A stretch of 64,000 bases of DNA from Sipunculus nudus (Eukaryota; Annelida; Sipuncula; Golfingiida; Sipunculidae). This document shows positions 32,601-41,945 of the stretch, one piece after another. The stretch's first letter is position 1, and every line of letters begins with the position of its first letter. The DNA is taken from positions 27,593,033 through 27,657,032 of the forward strand of contig CM049309.1 in assembly GCA_026874595.1 (NCBI GenBank), read 5' to 3'. The position numbers were made by a program, and so were the translations under genes. Under the pieces are notes generated by a model, which had not been told where the DNA came from, ran no database searches, and saw only the letters and a list, made by a program, of their open reading frames with translations.

Positions 32601-33749
32601 GTTCTACTAGATCAGTTCGGCCAAGGTCGCAATCATCGCTAGCAAATACATCTGAATATCGAACAAGAAGATCTTGTAGCTGTCCTACCTGATCAGCGGC
32701 CAAGCCGTTCTGAGTAACATCTGGAAGGCCCCCTGTAGTTTCACCTTGAGTCGGAGTCGGCCCCGTGTGTACGGCTGCACACTCGGCGATTTCCAATTTA
32801 CCCATACAGGTGCCAGCGTGTAATCTGACAGCAGTCGTACCTGGGTTCAATACATGGGTAATCACAGAATTGTTTCTAGTCACTGTCAATGCACGAGCCG
32901 GGTAAACACGATATTTCTCCATAAAATGAACACTAGGTTCCATTACACCACATACACCATCCGGCGCGCCTTGGGCTTCTAAGCTGATGGTTATTCCGGA
33001 ACGTGCTGGGATCTCTATCATTTCCAGCAAATTCACAGACCATTCACGTACAGGTGGTTTGTTTGACATACTGACTTTTTCTCCTTGCCAGATAACACAC
33101 TGATCGTAAAAGTCTATTAACATTCCAACAGAATCCAGTAAGTCAGTTCCTACAAAGCAGTAGTATGGGAAGTTTTTGGCTACCTGGGCGGTGTGTATGA
33201 CTTTAGGGCCAGCGATTTCGAGTTCAATCGACACCTGTCCTATAATGTTTATTTGGTCCCCGGTAGCTGACACGATGGGCCCACCCGCGGCGGGGAGTAT
33301 TTCGGCGACACCCATTTCGGTAAGCAATGTGTGATTTACTATAGTTATTCCCGCACCAGTATCCACAAGAACAGTAACGGGCACGCCATTCACTTTTCCG
33401 GGGACTCTGACCCCATGCAACCTTACGGGCGGTGAACATACAGCAACATGCGCTGCAGGAAGACAGTTTGAGTTTATGACTGAATTTGACAGACTTACCG
33501 GGGTTGGTTCTTCGCTGGCATCTTGACAATGCGATTGACATTCAGCTGTTGAATGATTGTTCACACCGTAATGTATACAGGTAACGTCCTCTGCGGTTGT
33601 AAAACAGGCGTTTGAACCGTTGGGCTCTTCACTAACGAGATCTGTCGTACTATTTTCCGTAAATCCATAGCGTTCATCACGAATACAAGCAACACGATTT
33701 GGAGGATTTCCAGTAGCGGTCCCTTCACCTCCAGTGGAAGAGGCGTAAA
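29638..33749 (-). pseudogene. Gypsy-2 Pol: protease, RT, RNase H, integrase, chromodomain
   Basis: One frame runs through with two stops: TAA at 30751-30753 inside integrase and TAA at 30214-30216. In order, protease VLVDTGAGITIV is near 33370. RT shows KQRPYRVP, RFCVDYRQLN, STMDLASGYWQ, FGLCNSPSTFQRLM and YLDDIIVF. RNase H shows VLYTDACDTGLG and VITDHNPLKWL. Integrase has GHLAFHK...CKSCVDC and the D-D-E residues in VAVDVLGP, QLSDRGPNF and YRPQTDGLMERF. The C-terminus (29640-29800) has ILDKM...YLVQWQGIGPEHNSWEY, a chromodomain that in chromoviruses steers integration to marked chromatin. There is no ATG; the frame opens at the slippery site, so Pol is made by frameshifting. The annotated ATG-like start at 33564 is actually GTG. 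Confidence 0.9.
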
Positions 33750-34606
33750 TTAGTTTTTTGGAGTGTCACTGCGGCCATGTTTTTCTTCACATCGCGGCTC
33801 GATGTACCCTATGCGTCTGCACCAGTTGCAGATGGGCTGTCCATCTGTAGTCCTTAGATCACGCCCATATGTGCGGCGCTCAGGTGCTTGCCTGAAGTTA
33901 TCAGCAGCAGGCCGTGGTGCGCGGTTATATCTCTCTGGTGGTTTTTGGTCGATTTTACGGGCCAGTTGGTCTAACTTTTCGGTTAGTGAGTTAAACAACG
34001 TGTGGATACTACCCGCAGCTGCAGCCTCGCCCTGTACACTGTTGCAAGGGATGGGTCCGCTTACAAGTTGTTCGTGACACTCTTCTCTTTTAGCCACGCG
34101 AAAGCTTGTTCGAAAGACACTGGGTCCGCTAACATCACGTATACCTACGTAATTCCGGGCGCAGTCCTTGCAGGAAATGTCGCGTGTGAGTTTATCTTGC
34201 ACGTCCTTGTGCATTCCTGCATGTGCACGACGAGCGAGGGACAGAATGGCTTGACTATAATCATCCACCGTCTCACCTGGCAGCTGTTTCCTCTGAAATA
34301 ATTCCGCATAGTGTAGTCTTTGCAGCTCCTCCGGCATAAACCTGTTGCGTAAGGCAGCGCATAGTTCACTGAAGTTCTGCTTGACAGTGTTCGTTAAGTC
34401 CTCATAAGCATCGGCCGCATAACTCGAAGGAATGCTGGCAGTACATCCAGTTTCCGGGACTCATCCCAGGTGTTGGCTTTAGCTATCCGCTCGAATGACT
34501 TAAGCCAGGAGTCAATGTCTTCTTGTGGTTCTCCATGGAACCGTGCTGGAGTGACGAGTCCACCAACCTGAGCCATTTGACTTGACTCGCTTCGCATCAG
34601 TGGCAT
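33750..34606 (-). pseudogene. Gypsy-2 Gag with altered zinc knuckle
   Basis: The start is MPLMRSESSQMAQVGGL at 34606. FHGEPQEDIDSWLKSFERIAKANTW is a typical Gypsy capsid N-terminal segment. The frame shifts near 34420; after that the ORF (34337-33750) carries a retrotransposon-Gag helix region (LFQRKQLPGETVDDYSQAILSL). The knuckle is CNWCRRIGYIEPRC, in which the zinc-binding His is Tyr. Gag ends with TAA right after the slippery heptamer. Function would be particle assembly and RNA binding. The His to Tyr change (one C to T transition) would weaken metal binding. Confidence 0.8.
33753..33759 (-). promoter_or_regulatory. -1 ribosomal frameshift site, A AAA AAC
   Basis: In the gag frame the last codons read CCA AAA AAC TAA, so the heptamer A AAA AAC sits immediately before the gag stop (33750-33752). 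Slipping back one base enters the pol frame, which is open from here to the protease. Frame and spacing fit the standard retroviral mechanism. A downstream pseudoknot was not modelled. Confidence 0.8.
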
Positions 34607-34633
34607 TGGACCGTGAAGTGGCGAACTTCCTAA

Positions 34634-34652
34634 ATCCCTCTTCTGAACACCA
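34634..34652 (-). promoter_or_regulatory. Primer binding site of Gypsy-2, tRNA-Leu type, imperfect
   Basis: On the minus strand TGGTGTTCAGAAGAGGGAT follows the 5' LTR after three bases. The usual tRNA-Leu complement is TGGTGTCAGAAGTGGGAT, so there is one inserted T and one mismatch. Its position fixes the LTR edge at 34656. Confidence 0.65.
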
Positions 34653-34655
34653 GTT

Positions 34656-35468
34656 TGTCAGGGGTTGCCGACTCGCAGGTTCTCTCATGAAAACTCGAAC
34701 TGCAGACAGGCGTTAAGACGATGTTTTTAATCAATATATTAAAGCCGTACAGGTTCGCACCATGCACATACACTAAAATATATTTAAACAGCAGGCTACT
34801 GGAGACTGACTACCAGGTGCCCGCCCTCAATACTTATACTATCCAGAGGTCCGAGTGAGGACCTGAACGAAACAAGGGCTACAAGGCTGATGCTGGTATC
34901 GTTATCAGCCCACTACAGAGTAAATGTGTGTTTCCTGTCGGCCCTTAAAATGCATATTAAGCAAAGACTATTACAATTTCAACAATAAATATTACCTTCC
35001 CAGGTTACTCAAGAAACACTTAATCAGTGATACTAATTGTGACGTAATCACGAATTAGGGTTAAATAGTAATGAGGAATAAACTTAAATTATACTTTGTG
35101 GATTTTAATTTATCAATTGGAAAATGATTAATAATTGGACATTTAAATAAGGTAAGGTATCATGCCATATATGTACTTACAGAGAACAAAGAGGCCTACC
35201 TGATACTATATTATTCTAAGAAATATAAATTAGGACCTGCTTGCAAATAAAGAAATATACTTGGACAGAAAACACTCTATATATATTCATATGGGATATT
35301 GAGCATTGCCGTCGGGAGCCATCAGTGTCAGCGCGCAGGCGCTGGGCTGGTGGCATCGCCTGGCCGCTTACGCAACAGGCCGGGGCAACAGGGACCAGAG
35401 CTAATTGATAACGCCTGGACGTCAAGTGTACGCCGAGACCTGGGTGTATGAGTGCGTACTCTGTAACA
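34656..35468 (-). repeat. 5' LTR of Gypsy-2, complete
   Basis: 813 bp from TGTCAGGGGTTG to CTGTAACA (plus strand), with TG...CA ends. The primer site adjoins 34656. The part 34801-35468 matches the other LTR over its full 668 bp. CAGGCGCTGGGCTGGTGGCATCGCCTG near 35335 is a partly palindromic GC-rich island conserved in both LTRs. Confidence 0.88.
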
Positions 35469-35513
35469 CGTGAAACAGACTGTTGTGATTAACAGTGTTG
35501 TTTTTCTTCAGAG

Positions 35514-35556
<43 letters not shown>
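35514..35556. repeat. (TA)n microsatellite
   Basis: About 21 TA units between the Gypsy-2 LTR flank and the next TIR element. The small ORFs encoding alternating Tyr-Ile here are artefacts. Confidence 0.95.
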
Positions 35557-35559
<3 letters not shown>

Positions 35560-35561
<2 letters not shown>

Positions 35562-37905
35562 GGCCCGTAGGCTGACTGCTGAGTGGGAGGGTTCGTTTTC
35601 ACTGATGGTGGAACCTTTATATTTATATATAAATACCCGATGTTTTCTTTTACGAAATAAAAACAATCCAAATAAGCTATTATTAGCGGATTGTCCTTTT
35701 TCTCGCCGTGTGTAACGTTACTCAGAACGTCCCATCCAAAGCGTTTCGCAAGCTTCTGCTACAGCACAAGTATGCATTGTCATAAGGAGGCTGTATATAC
35801 GTGTACACTAAACAAAAAGTGCATTGGCATCCATTTCATTTCAGATTTGAAAAAAGAAAACAATCATATTCAATATCAAACTCACACCTCAGTCATCTGA
35901 TATTCTCCGGTAGCTGTGCATCGGAATTATTTTCACGTTAATTGACAATTAAATGAGGTTGCTTGAAATTGATATCATTCAATGCAGATAACTTGTACAT
36001 TAATATTCAGGGAAAGAAATGAACCGGGCGATGTTTAGTGTTTCTAGCTAAACTTGAAATTTGCATAAATTAAAAAAAAGACCAGCAGGCGAGGCAGTTA
36101 GAAGCTGAAAATGTTAGAGTTTTATTCAAATTCTTTGACAAATGAAGCAGTATAAAGGACAGAACTGGGCCGGAGCTAGAACTTTAGGGGATCAATTAAG
36201 ATCCGGGGCATTTCTGCGAGTTCCGAATAAAAAAAAATGTGTAGACTGAACAATTTAGTGGGTGTATAGCCTAAAAACTGACAAAATAAACAATCAAAGT
36301 AACTTAGAGAGCCTTGGTGAATGAAATCCATGTTAATATTAAATATATTAAATGATAATTATGTCATTCATCAGTCCCTACAGGCAGGGGCACACGCGCA
36401 CACAGCAGGTGTGCTCCACTTCGCCATATATCTATACCAAATCGCCAGCTTGCCCTCCGGTTCACTGTCGAGATGGCCTGTTGCCTGATCTAGATTACTA
36501 ATAAATTATATAGTATTAACCCCTCTGAAAACTCCCATACCTGACCAATTTTCTTTGGGTAACTGCATTAGAATTTCAGAACCAATAGCTTAATTCCATG
36601 TATTCATGGTATATTTGAAAAATTAAATCACCAGTGATTACTAGAAACAATATGCGATTGTCAAAGTATAGGGTGAAATTCATGCATGGTAGTGATTTTA
36701 CATTTGTTGGTTACTATAAAAATACATTGAATTTCTGACCTTATCTCCGGTGTATATACTTACATCTAAATCAACTATATCTTTATTTTCTGGATGAACT
36801 GAGCTCCAGCTTAAGCGGTTAACATATTAATTTAGTAAAAATATTCTCGACTAAACATATAATCCAGTCCCTAATTTTTTAATCACTCAATCTTGACATA
36901 ATTTTCCTCATATACAAGCTAAACATTTTTTTTATATAAGGCAGTCTTGAATTGGTATTATAGGTTTTGAATGCAAACTGGTTTAGTTTAATTTTTTAAA
37001 GTAACAAAGCACAGTGTTTGGTAGAATTTTTGTACATCGTACTGTGTGTAAAATTTCAAATCGATAGGTAACAATGTAAAATCAGGCTTATCTAACGGGC
37101 AGACAAACTGCTGATAGGACGACTATAGAGAGTGGATCATCGCCATATATATCTTCTGAACTAACGAAGTAATATGTAAGGCCCTCCTTTTAATTTGCAA
37201 CACCAACAAATCGAAAAGTTCCATAAGCTCATTTATAAATCTATATATGATATATTTTAACTTTTTTTCTTTCTTTTATTTATTATTCTTATGGAATCAG
37301 GTTTGGTTTGGACTCTTGACACGTATGTCCCCTGTGCTCTATTGACAAAGTGGTCATAGTTACATCCTTTTGGCCCGGAAACAAGAGGGTGCTACTGCCC
37401 TCTTTGCATTAGACGCGGTTATCAACAATTTTCTCTTTATCCCCTCTCACACGGCAACAAACATCCGGTTCTTGACTATAATCAGAAGTCCCCTCTCTCA
37501 CGGCAACAAACATCCAGTTCTTGACTATAATCAGAAGTCCCCTCTCTCACGGCAACAAACATCCAGTTCTTGACTATAATCAGAAGCAAGCAGTGAACGG
37601 GTTATTCAAAGCTTGTTTCAGAGGTGAAAGTAAACATTTTGAACTGTACTTGCAATCTACATCCCTGACAGAGCTAAATAAAGAGGCCGCTAATCGGCGC
37701 TATATAATCAATATTTATACAGAAATATGGTCTCTTCCTGTGAGGATATGCATGGAACCAGACGACAAAAATAGTTAAACATAAAGTTGTGTATAATTTC
37801 CCCTGATTATAGCATGTCAGTATTCGTCAGGTGGAACTCAGATGCTCAGCGGGGGGGTTCGTCCGAACCCACCGAACCACCGAACCCCCCCAGCCTACGG
37901 GCCTG
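35560..37905. mobile_element. TIR-bounded DNA element with TACAT flanks
   Basis: CAGGCCCGTAGGCTG at 35560-35574 is repeated inverted at 37891-37905, and both ends are flanked by TACAT (35555-35559 and 37906-37910), fitting a 5-bp target duplication. Near-terminal GGGTTCG-type sequence occurs on both sides. The 2.35-kb interior is AT rich with no intact transposase. An ORF at 37521-37778 (KACFRGESKHFELYLQSTSL and onward) is unrecognised and may be a transposase remnant or chance. A 50-bp segment is present three times at about 37441-37587. The superfamily is unresolved; CAGGCCCGTAG ends recall hAT-like or Kolobok-like elements, but the flank length does not settle it. Confidence 0.7.
37441..37587 (+). 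repeat. Three tandem 50-bp units
   Basis: The unit runs CCCCTCTCTCACGGCAACAA, then ACATCC(A/G)GTTCTTGACTATA, then ATCAGAAGT. Copies 2 and 3 are nearly identical and copy 1 has two or three changes. It lies inside the TIR element at 35560-37905. Confidence 0.85.
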
Positions 37906-37910
37906 TACAT

Positions 37911-38329
37911 TTGAAAAGCTCAGAGGAAATGGACCTGCTAACTGGTGATAATCACATTAACTCTATATTTGCCAAATTAATACTGTGTACTTTTATGGAA
38001 TATATCAAAGGTGCAGGTGTCTCTCATGATCAAATATTTCTCGAAGTATCATTATTTCAGCTACGTGACAGTGATATGTGCATTAATTAATCACGGAAAT
38101 GAATGAACACCCGTCAATATATAAAACAAGGAATAAAGTGCAGATTAGCTGAAGTATAATAATACACATTTCATTTATTAACTGAAATAAAATGCTCCCA
38201 AAACAAGGCCTACAGGCTTAATGCGAACCTGTGCAAAGTTTGGGAGTATGAATGGAGGTTTATTTTTAAAATTTAATATTGATCCTCTTATGTCCTGAAT
38301 ATCTAACTTCGTCATTATGATTTCAGCAA
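37911..38329. other. AT-rich sequence, nothing recognised
   Basis: No ORF, RNA gene or repeat boundary could be supported between the TIR element and the next repeat region. Confidence 0.4.
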
Positions 38330-39900
38330 AATGGACGTTTAGGGTCTACACGGTTCGGACTAGGACATTTTAAAACTAGGATGTATCAGTCAGGATATTT
38401 CAGATGGGTTCTTTTTGCCAGGGAGGATTATTGGGACAGATGATCGGAAAATTTGGCGGCATGGTTTAGGAGAACATTTTAAAATGTTTTTTTTTAGCTT
38501 TTCCCCAATAAATCTAAGAAAATGCAGATAGCCAAGAAATAAGCAAATTCCGATAAAATTTTTTAGATGACTAATTTTTTTTTGTAAAAAAATTTGGTGA
38601 TGTTAGCTTCTGCTCTTTTTGAGATAGCTATAACGCACGACGGACGACCCCACTCCATCGCACAAGCTAACAAATTTGCTAAAAATGCAAACCAAGTTTT
38701 ACAAACAGTTGAAAGATATAGTTCCACTAGTTTTAATCTGGGCATTCTGCGTCTAGACGATGAGTCTAAAAGTCTAGACGATGTGTCTAGATGTCTAGAC
38801 TCATTGTCCAGACACCAGACAGAGCCAGGTCAGTTGCCATGGTAATGTCTGAACGTCACCTGGTTGAACTGAGTGACCTTTAGACTTGGCATGTTGAAAC
38901 TTGGCATGTTGTATAATCTGTTTTCAAACACTGAAAGCCTTTTTCAGTTGGCTACACTGTTTTTTTTTAAGCTGCATATACCCAATCTATTCTTATAAAA
39001 TTGGCAGAACCCTCCCATAGAATAATTCTTGTAAAGTTTAAACCAATCAGCTTGACAGTTTCGTCATAAAACAGTGTATAAGCTAGAAGAGTCTAAAATG
39101 ACATTTTGTTGCTTGCAAAAATAATCAGTGTAGGTGGCGCCACCTATACCTCAATTTCAGGTATGACTTATGTGATAAAACATTGGCATAAAATTTGTTG
39201 ATGATAGCTCCAGCAGTTTCTGAGATTTTATTTTTAGTGTGCTTTTTTGCATATACCCAATCTATTCTTATAAAATTGGCAGAACCCTACCATAGAATAA
39301 TTCTTGTAAAGTTTAAACCAATCAGCTTAACAGTTTCGTCATAAAACAGTGTATAAGCTAGAAGAGTCTAAAATTACATTTTGTTGCTTGCAAAAATAAT
39401 CAATGTAGGTGGCGCCACCTATACCTCAATTTCAGGTATGACTTATGTGATAAAACATTGGCATAAAATTTGTTGATGATAGCTCCAGCAGTTTCTGAGA
39501 TTTTATTTTTAGTGTGCTTTTTTGGATAGATGGCTAAGTTCAACCTTCTGTAAATCGGCCAAAAATCTCCGAACTGGAACCATTCGAACAAATCTGAGAG
39601 AAATTGTTCCAGGAATCATTTCTGTGAAATATTGGGCAATTTTGCTGGACAGTTTTGGGGTTGAAGATTTTTAAAGCTCTAATAGCTTTTTACCTATAAA
39701 ATCTAAGAATATACAGTTAGGACAAAATTAAAGAAAATCCGATAGAGTTTTTCAGAGGACAGAATAAAAAATTGGTGATGCTAGCTCCTGCCATTTTTTA
39801 GATAGCTTTGGTTAACGTACACGACATACGACGTACTGACGCACGACGGACGACGCCGCACCATCGAATAAGCTCAAACGTTCGCTAAAAATTGAAAATT
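38330..39900 (-). repeat. Degenerate Helitron-like repeat region, family E
   Basis: Two 273-bp units start at GCATATACCCAATCTATTC (about 38976 and 39249). Each carries an exact AGGTGGCGCCACCT (39132-39145, 39407-39420). On either side, related pieces (38530-38670 and 39730-39880) share GAAAATCCGATA-AGTTTTT, TTGGTGATG(T/C)TAGCT and CGCACGACGGACGAC. On the minus strand the latter reads GTCGTCCGTCGTGCG, like the CCGTC-rich 5' part of family A. A minus-strand orientation is therefore likely. Exact ends were not found. Confidence 0.6.
38749..38815. repeat. GTCTAGAC palindrome cluster
   Basis: GTCTAGAC or TCTAGAC occurs four times in about 65 bp with the linker GATG(A/T)GTCTA. ATGAGTCTA near 38760 and TAGACTCAT near 38797 can pair as a stem enclosing the others. 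No gene overlaps. Confidence 0.7.
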
Positions 39901-40429
39901 CCTTTTTCAAATAAGCATAAGCTTAATCTGATAAGTATACATGTATACTGTACTCACTGTGTAAATCATGAATATTTTGGCCTCTAACCATTAATAATGG
40001 AATCATGGAAAAAAATTATGTGCTTAAGAGTTATATGAAAGATGCATTTGACCCACAAAAATGTGTTAATGTTATTAATAAGTCTGGATAGAGGGAGAAG
40101 GGGGAGGAGGAGAGAGGAAGAGAGAGAGAGAGGTGGGGGGGGGGGGGGCATTCAACAATGCTTATAAGAAAAAGAGTTGATTTAACAAAAATGGACAGAT
40201 GGAGCTGGTCCCTTTATGTCACATACTGCTGAGACAAGAATATAATATGTTTCAAATATATCCATTTTTTATTACACTAATTTTTTTTTCTCATTTAATA
40301 AATCCTTATATATTTGCTATAAAACTAATGGGCCAGTCCACAGGTGCAAGGGCTCAATGGCAAGGGGAAGCGGGTGTTAATGGTGAGAGTTACAACACCT
40401 CTGCATATATACACAGGCGGTGAAATTTA
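39901..40429. other. AT-rich sequence with a GA/G tract
   Basis: The only distinct feature is the purine tract at 40088-40149 (GGAGG/AGAG repeats ending in a run of 15 G). No gene was recognised. Confidence 0.5.
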
Positions 40430-41023
40430 AGGCAACAACTGTTCCTTTGTCAACTGTTCAAGTTGATCAGGGACGGGATCGTCAACAAATGTCTCAGGTT
40501 TGAAATCTGCCATGTTAAGATGTTTAAACAATAACAAAAAAACCACTGAGATAAATCCTGTAAACAATGAAATCTTGTAAACAATGTATGATAAAACAAT
40601 GTGTCCAGGTCAAGGCCTAATAAATTTTCAAAACTATTATGCATCCCGGACGAGCCCCCAATTTTGTTACGGAACCTAATATCAACAGATCACGTACGTG
40701 TGATTAACATAAATTTTGTCAAGCAGATAAAAAAATCAGATTCTGTAACACTAGGCAGCGTGAAAGGTCTAGGGGAATGAATAGAGGAGTAAGTGTTTTT
40801 TTGTAAACAAATAGCTATAATTTATTCTTAAAACAACCCTAACATTACAATACACTAAAATCAATACAATTACACAGTATAACAGCGGTATAACAACAAA
40901 TCAATACAATCGCACAGTAAAATAAACAAAACAAAGTGCACAGTACCTGGATACCACTGTCACAGCGATGTCCTTTAAAATGGACTTCCGGTCACGTGAT
41001 TGTGGGGTGAAGACGTACTTCAC
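40430..41023 (-). mobile_element. 5' end of an LTR retrotransposon, tRNA-Pro primed
   Basis: On the minus strand an LTR ending ...CCGTAACA (edge at 40665) is followed by AAAT and the primer site TGGGGGCTCGTCCGGGAT (40643-40660), the perfect tRNA-Pro complement. A short ORF MADFKPETFVDDPVPDQLEQ follows near 40430-40515, resembling Gag N-termini of metazoan Gypsy elements, and stops after 28 codons. An inverted AATAAA is near 40815. The far LTR edge is guessed near TTCACA at 41023. The rest of the element is absent, so this is a truncated remnant. Confidence 0.6.
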
Positions 41024-41120
41024 ACAGGGCTCGCAAAAATCGTATATTGAACCAGAGAGTCGCTTTATTTTTCAATGAGATGTCAAGGGAAACTAGAAGA
41101 AATAAAAATAAAACCAGAAC

Positions 41121-41945
41121 ATGCTGGCAGAAATGAAAGCACTTGTGAAGAATTCTTACCAAGAGCTAAGTGACAAGATAAGTAAAATGCATTCTGATTT
41201 AAAAGAAAAACTAGAAAAACTGTCAGCTGAACAATCAAATCTTAAAGAAAAGGTCAATCTGATTGAAATCGGACTTGAAGCAACAGACAGAAATGTAGAG
41301 GATATTGAAGGTCGTCAGGAGAACTTGGCTAAAGAAGTAACTGAGTTAAAAAATGAACTAACAGTGGTTAAAGAAGCTAACAAAGGAAACGAAATTGAAA
41401 AAGATCAATTGGAAAAAAAAAACTGTCTGAACAAACGAACAAACAAGAGAGGTATCTATACGAGAGTGCCATGGAACCTGAGGCTTATCGGGGTCGGTGA
41501 TATAGGGCGGAGTGAGAACTGTAAATACACAGCCGCAAAACTTATTGAATCAAATAAACTTCTTGAGAACAAAAATGAAGCTGAAATAAGAGAACTTATA
41601 GAAACAGCACACAGAACAGGCAAAAAGGGTGCGAATCCTAGACACATTCTAATAAGATTCTTCAGCAAGCCAGTGAGAGATGAAATATTCATGAATGGAA
41701 AGAAAAACATGCAGGGGCAAACGATTAGACTGACAGAAGATCTAACAATAACAGACTACCAAACAAAACAAAGAGCTAAACCGCAAATGAATGAAGCATT
41801 CCACGCTGGTCGAAAAGTTCGATTTTGGCGAGGCCAGTTATACATTGAAGGCAAGAGGGTACCAATATTGGAGGTCAGCAAAGAGATTAGCTTCGCACAC
41901 AGAGGGCACAATGTTCGTCTGACCACAGATTACAAAGAGGCATAA
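41121..41945 (+). pseudogene. L1/Tx1-type ORF1 protein, orphan
   Basis: A 274-residue ORF has a long coiled coil (about residues 15-100, heptads in SDLKEKLEKLSAEQSNLKEK), then an RRM-like domain (NLRLIGVGD, AHRTGKKGANPRHILIRFF) and the C-terminal part ITDYQTKQRAKPQMNEAF-HAGRKVRFWRGQLYIEGKRVP. This is the architecture of L1-type ORF1p (transposase_22), a trimeric RNA chaperone. A basic start MSRETRRNKNKTR at 41080 lies in another frame, so one base is probably missing near 41120. No ORF2 follows, so the element is truncated, possibly by the neighbouring satellite. Confidence 0.8.

Larger units (their letters stand above)
28364..35468 (-). mobile_element. Gypsy-2: chromodomain Ty3/Gypsy element
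   Basis: A minus-strand LTR element with 5' LTR at 34656-35468, a degenerate tRNA-Leu primer site, gag, a -1 frameshift site, a pol of about 1370 codons ending in a chromodomain, a polypurine tract and a 3' LTR at 28364-29031. Pol has only two in-frame stops, so the copy is fairly young. The two LTRs align over 668 bp, but the 3' LTR lacks the 145 bp corresponding to 34656-34800, and the flanks show no target duplication. One end has therefore been deleted or rearranged. Confidence 0.9.

Noticed and set aside
30774-34301. Plus-strand ORFs of about 60-130 residues
   Set aside because: They lie opposite the intact pol/gag frames of Gypsy-2 and have no motifs.
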